Shown here piece after piece: positions 14,248 to 14,557 of a stretch of DNA of 14,557 nucleotides (position 1 is the first letter of the stretch; each line of letters begins with the position of its first letter). The position numbers were made by a program, and so were the translations under genes. The notes under the pieces were generated by a model. The model was not told the origin of the DNA. It worked only from the letters and a program-made list of their open reading frames with translations, and ran no database searches. Source of the stretch: XYC2-FULL-41-22 sp041666465 (GTDB lineage Bacteria; Patescibacteriota; Gracilibacteria; UBA1369; UBA12470); the NCBI GenBank assembly GCA_041666465.1, contig JBAYGX010000030.1:1-14557 (forward strand), given 5' to 3'.

Positions 14248-14273
14248 TCTAATGAAATTTAACAAAAATACAT

Positions 14274-14557
14274 ATGGGCAAATTATCAAATACTGCACTT
14301 TGGAGCTTGTGTCGAAAGTATGGTGGATTGGCACTTGTGTATCGCAGGAAGTTCGTGGCGCTATTACCGGAGGTTGAGCGCAGGAAGTTGTATAGACGGC
14401 ACGGTTTTTATTCCATTTATGAGTTTGCGGCGAGAGTTGGAGGAGTTACCGTGCGGGTGGTTGATGAGGTTCTTGCATTGGATAAGAAACTTACAGACAA
14501 ACCGTTACTTAAGGCTGAAATTTCGGAAATCGGTTGGAGTAAAGTTTCCGTTATTGC
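14274..14557 (+). CDS. N-terminal part of a helical protein, possibly an HNH-endonuclease-type family member
   Basis: It is open from the ATG at 14274 to the window edge (94 codons, truncated by the window). The start is MGKLSNTALWSLCRKYGG, followed by WRRKF-like YRRKFVALLPEVERR, HGFYSIYEFAARVGG, VVDEVLALDKKL and DKPLLKAEISEIGWSKV. This run of helices recalls the N-terminal region of Patescibacterial proteins that carry a C-terminal HNH nuclease domain, with a DUF222-like layout. That is from memory of the pattern, and the diagnostic domain would lie beyond the edge. A good promoter and an A-rich leader support the start. It is divergent from the cysteine-rich gene. Confidence 0.7.
   Translation, partial: MGKLSNTALWSLCRKYGGLALVYRRKFVALLPEVERRKLYRRHGFYSIYEFAARVGGVTVRVVDEVLALDKKLTDKPLLKAEISEIGWSKVSVI

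Noticed and set aside
14018..14377. 119-residue forward frame over the start of the cysteine-rich gene
   Set aside because: It overlaps the certain zinc-ribbon gene in antisense and the better-supported frame starting at 14274.
1..14557. Recoded TGA (glycine) as in Gracilibacteria/Absconditabacteria
   Set aside because: TGA ends pdxT, recR and the cysteine-rich gene exactly at the family C-termini or gene junctions.
1..14557. CRISPR array, insertion sequence, phage genes, tRNA or rRNA
   Set aside because: No regularly spaced direct repeats, transposase motifs, terminal inverted repeats, T-loop signatures or rRNA blocks were seen on either strand.

Overview
The window looks like part of a Candidate Phyla Radiation (Patescibacteria) genome, and a Peregrinibacteria-like lineage is my best guess. 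This is an inference from gene style, not from a marker gene. The grounds are compact genes with overlapping or very short gaps, almost no Shine-Dalgarno sequences, many lineage-restricted lipoproteins and cysteine-rich proteins, a TrmB-type regulator, and small versions of core enzymes. TGA is an ordinary stop: it ends pdxT, recR and the cysteine-rich gene. The recoded Gracilibacteria/Absconditabacteria code is therefore excluded.

Layout. Positions 1-93 may hold the tail of a gene. Positions 94-458 have no convincing gene but contain strong potential RNA stems just upstream of pdxS. Positions 459-3251 are a forward operon, pdxS-pdxT-folE-recR (pyridoxal phosphate synthase, GTP cyclohydrolase I, recombination mediator). 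A purine-rich, CTAG-containing repeat lies in its gaps and forms the very end of folE. Positions 3324-6419 hold a divergent pair: a large lipoprotein (-) and a cytoplasmic TPR-like protein (+). They start from back-to-back sigma70-type promoters and share a short PWGxP segment. Positions 6416-7719 (-) encode a PrsW-family membrane protease followed by a small Gly/Ser/Thr-rich protein; a TrmB-type regulator (7813-8559, +) is transcribed divergently from them. Positions 8519-10018 (-) encode a B12-binding radical SAM enzyme with a terminator-like hairpin just before its start. Positions 10155-11240 (-) encode a lipoprotein with a discoidin/NADase-type carbohydrate-binding-like domain. Positions 11365-11664 (+) encode a tiny lipoprotein. 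Positions 11749-14117 (-) encode a 43-cysteine protein with identical zinc-ribbon pairs at both ends, followed by a shortened IspE. A gene running off the right edge starts at 14274 (+).

Themes. Five promoters have exactly 17-bp spacers, and two weaker ones have 16 and 18. Start codons lie either about 15-22 nt downstream of the predicted transcription start in an A/T-rich leader, or essentially at it (leaderless). The most unusual signals are: a PTLSxVVD C-terminal peptide found on the small protein beside PrsW and again, in frame but just past the stop codon, after the large lipoprotein; the bookended zinc-ribbon protein; the IspE C-terminus eroded around a heptamer repeat; and the repeat inside the vitamin operon. 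No CRISPR, insertion sequence, phage gene, rRNA or tRNA is visible.
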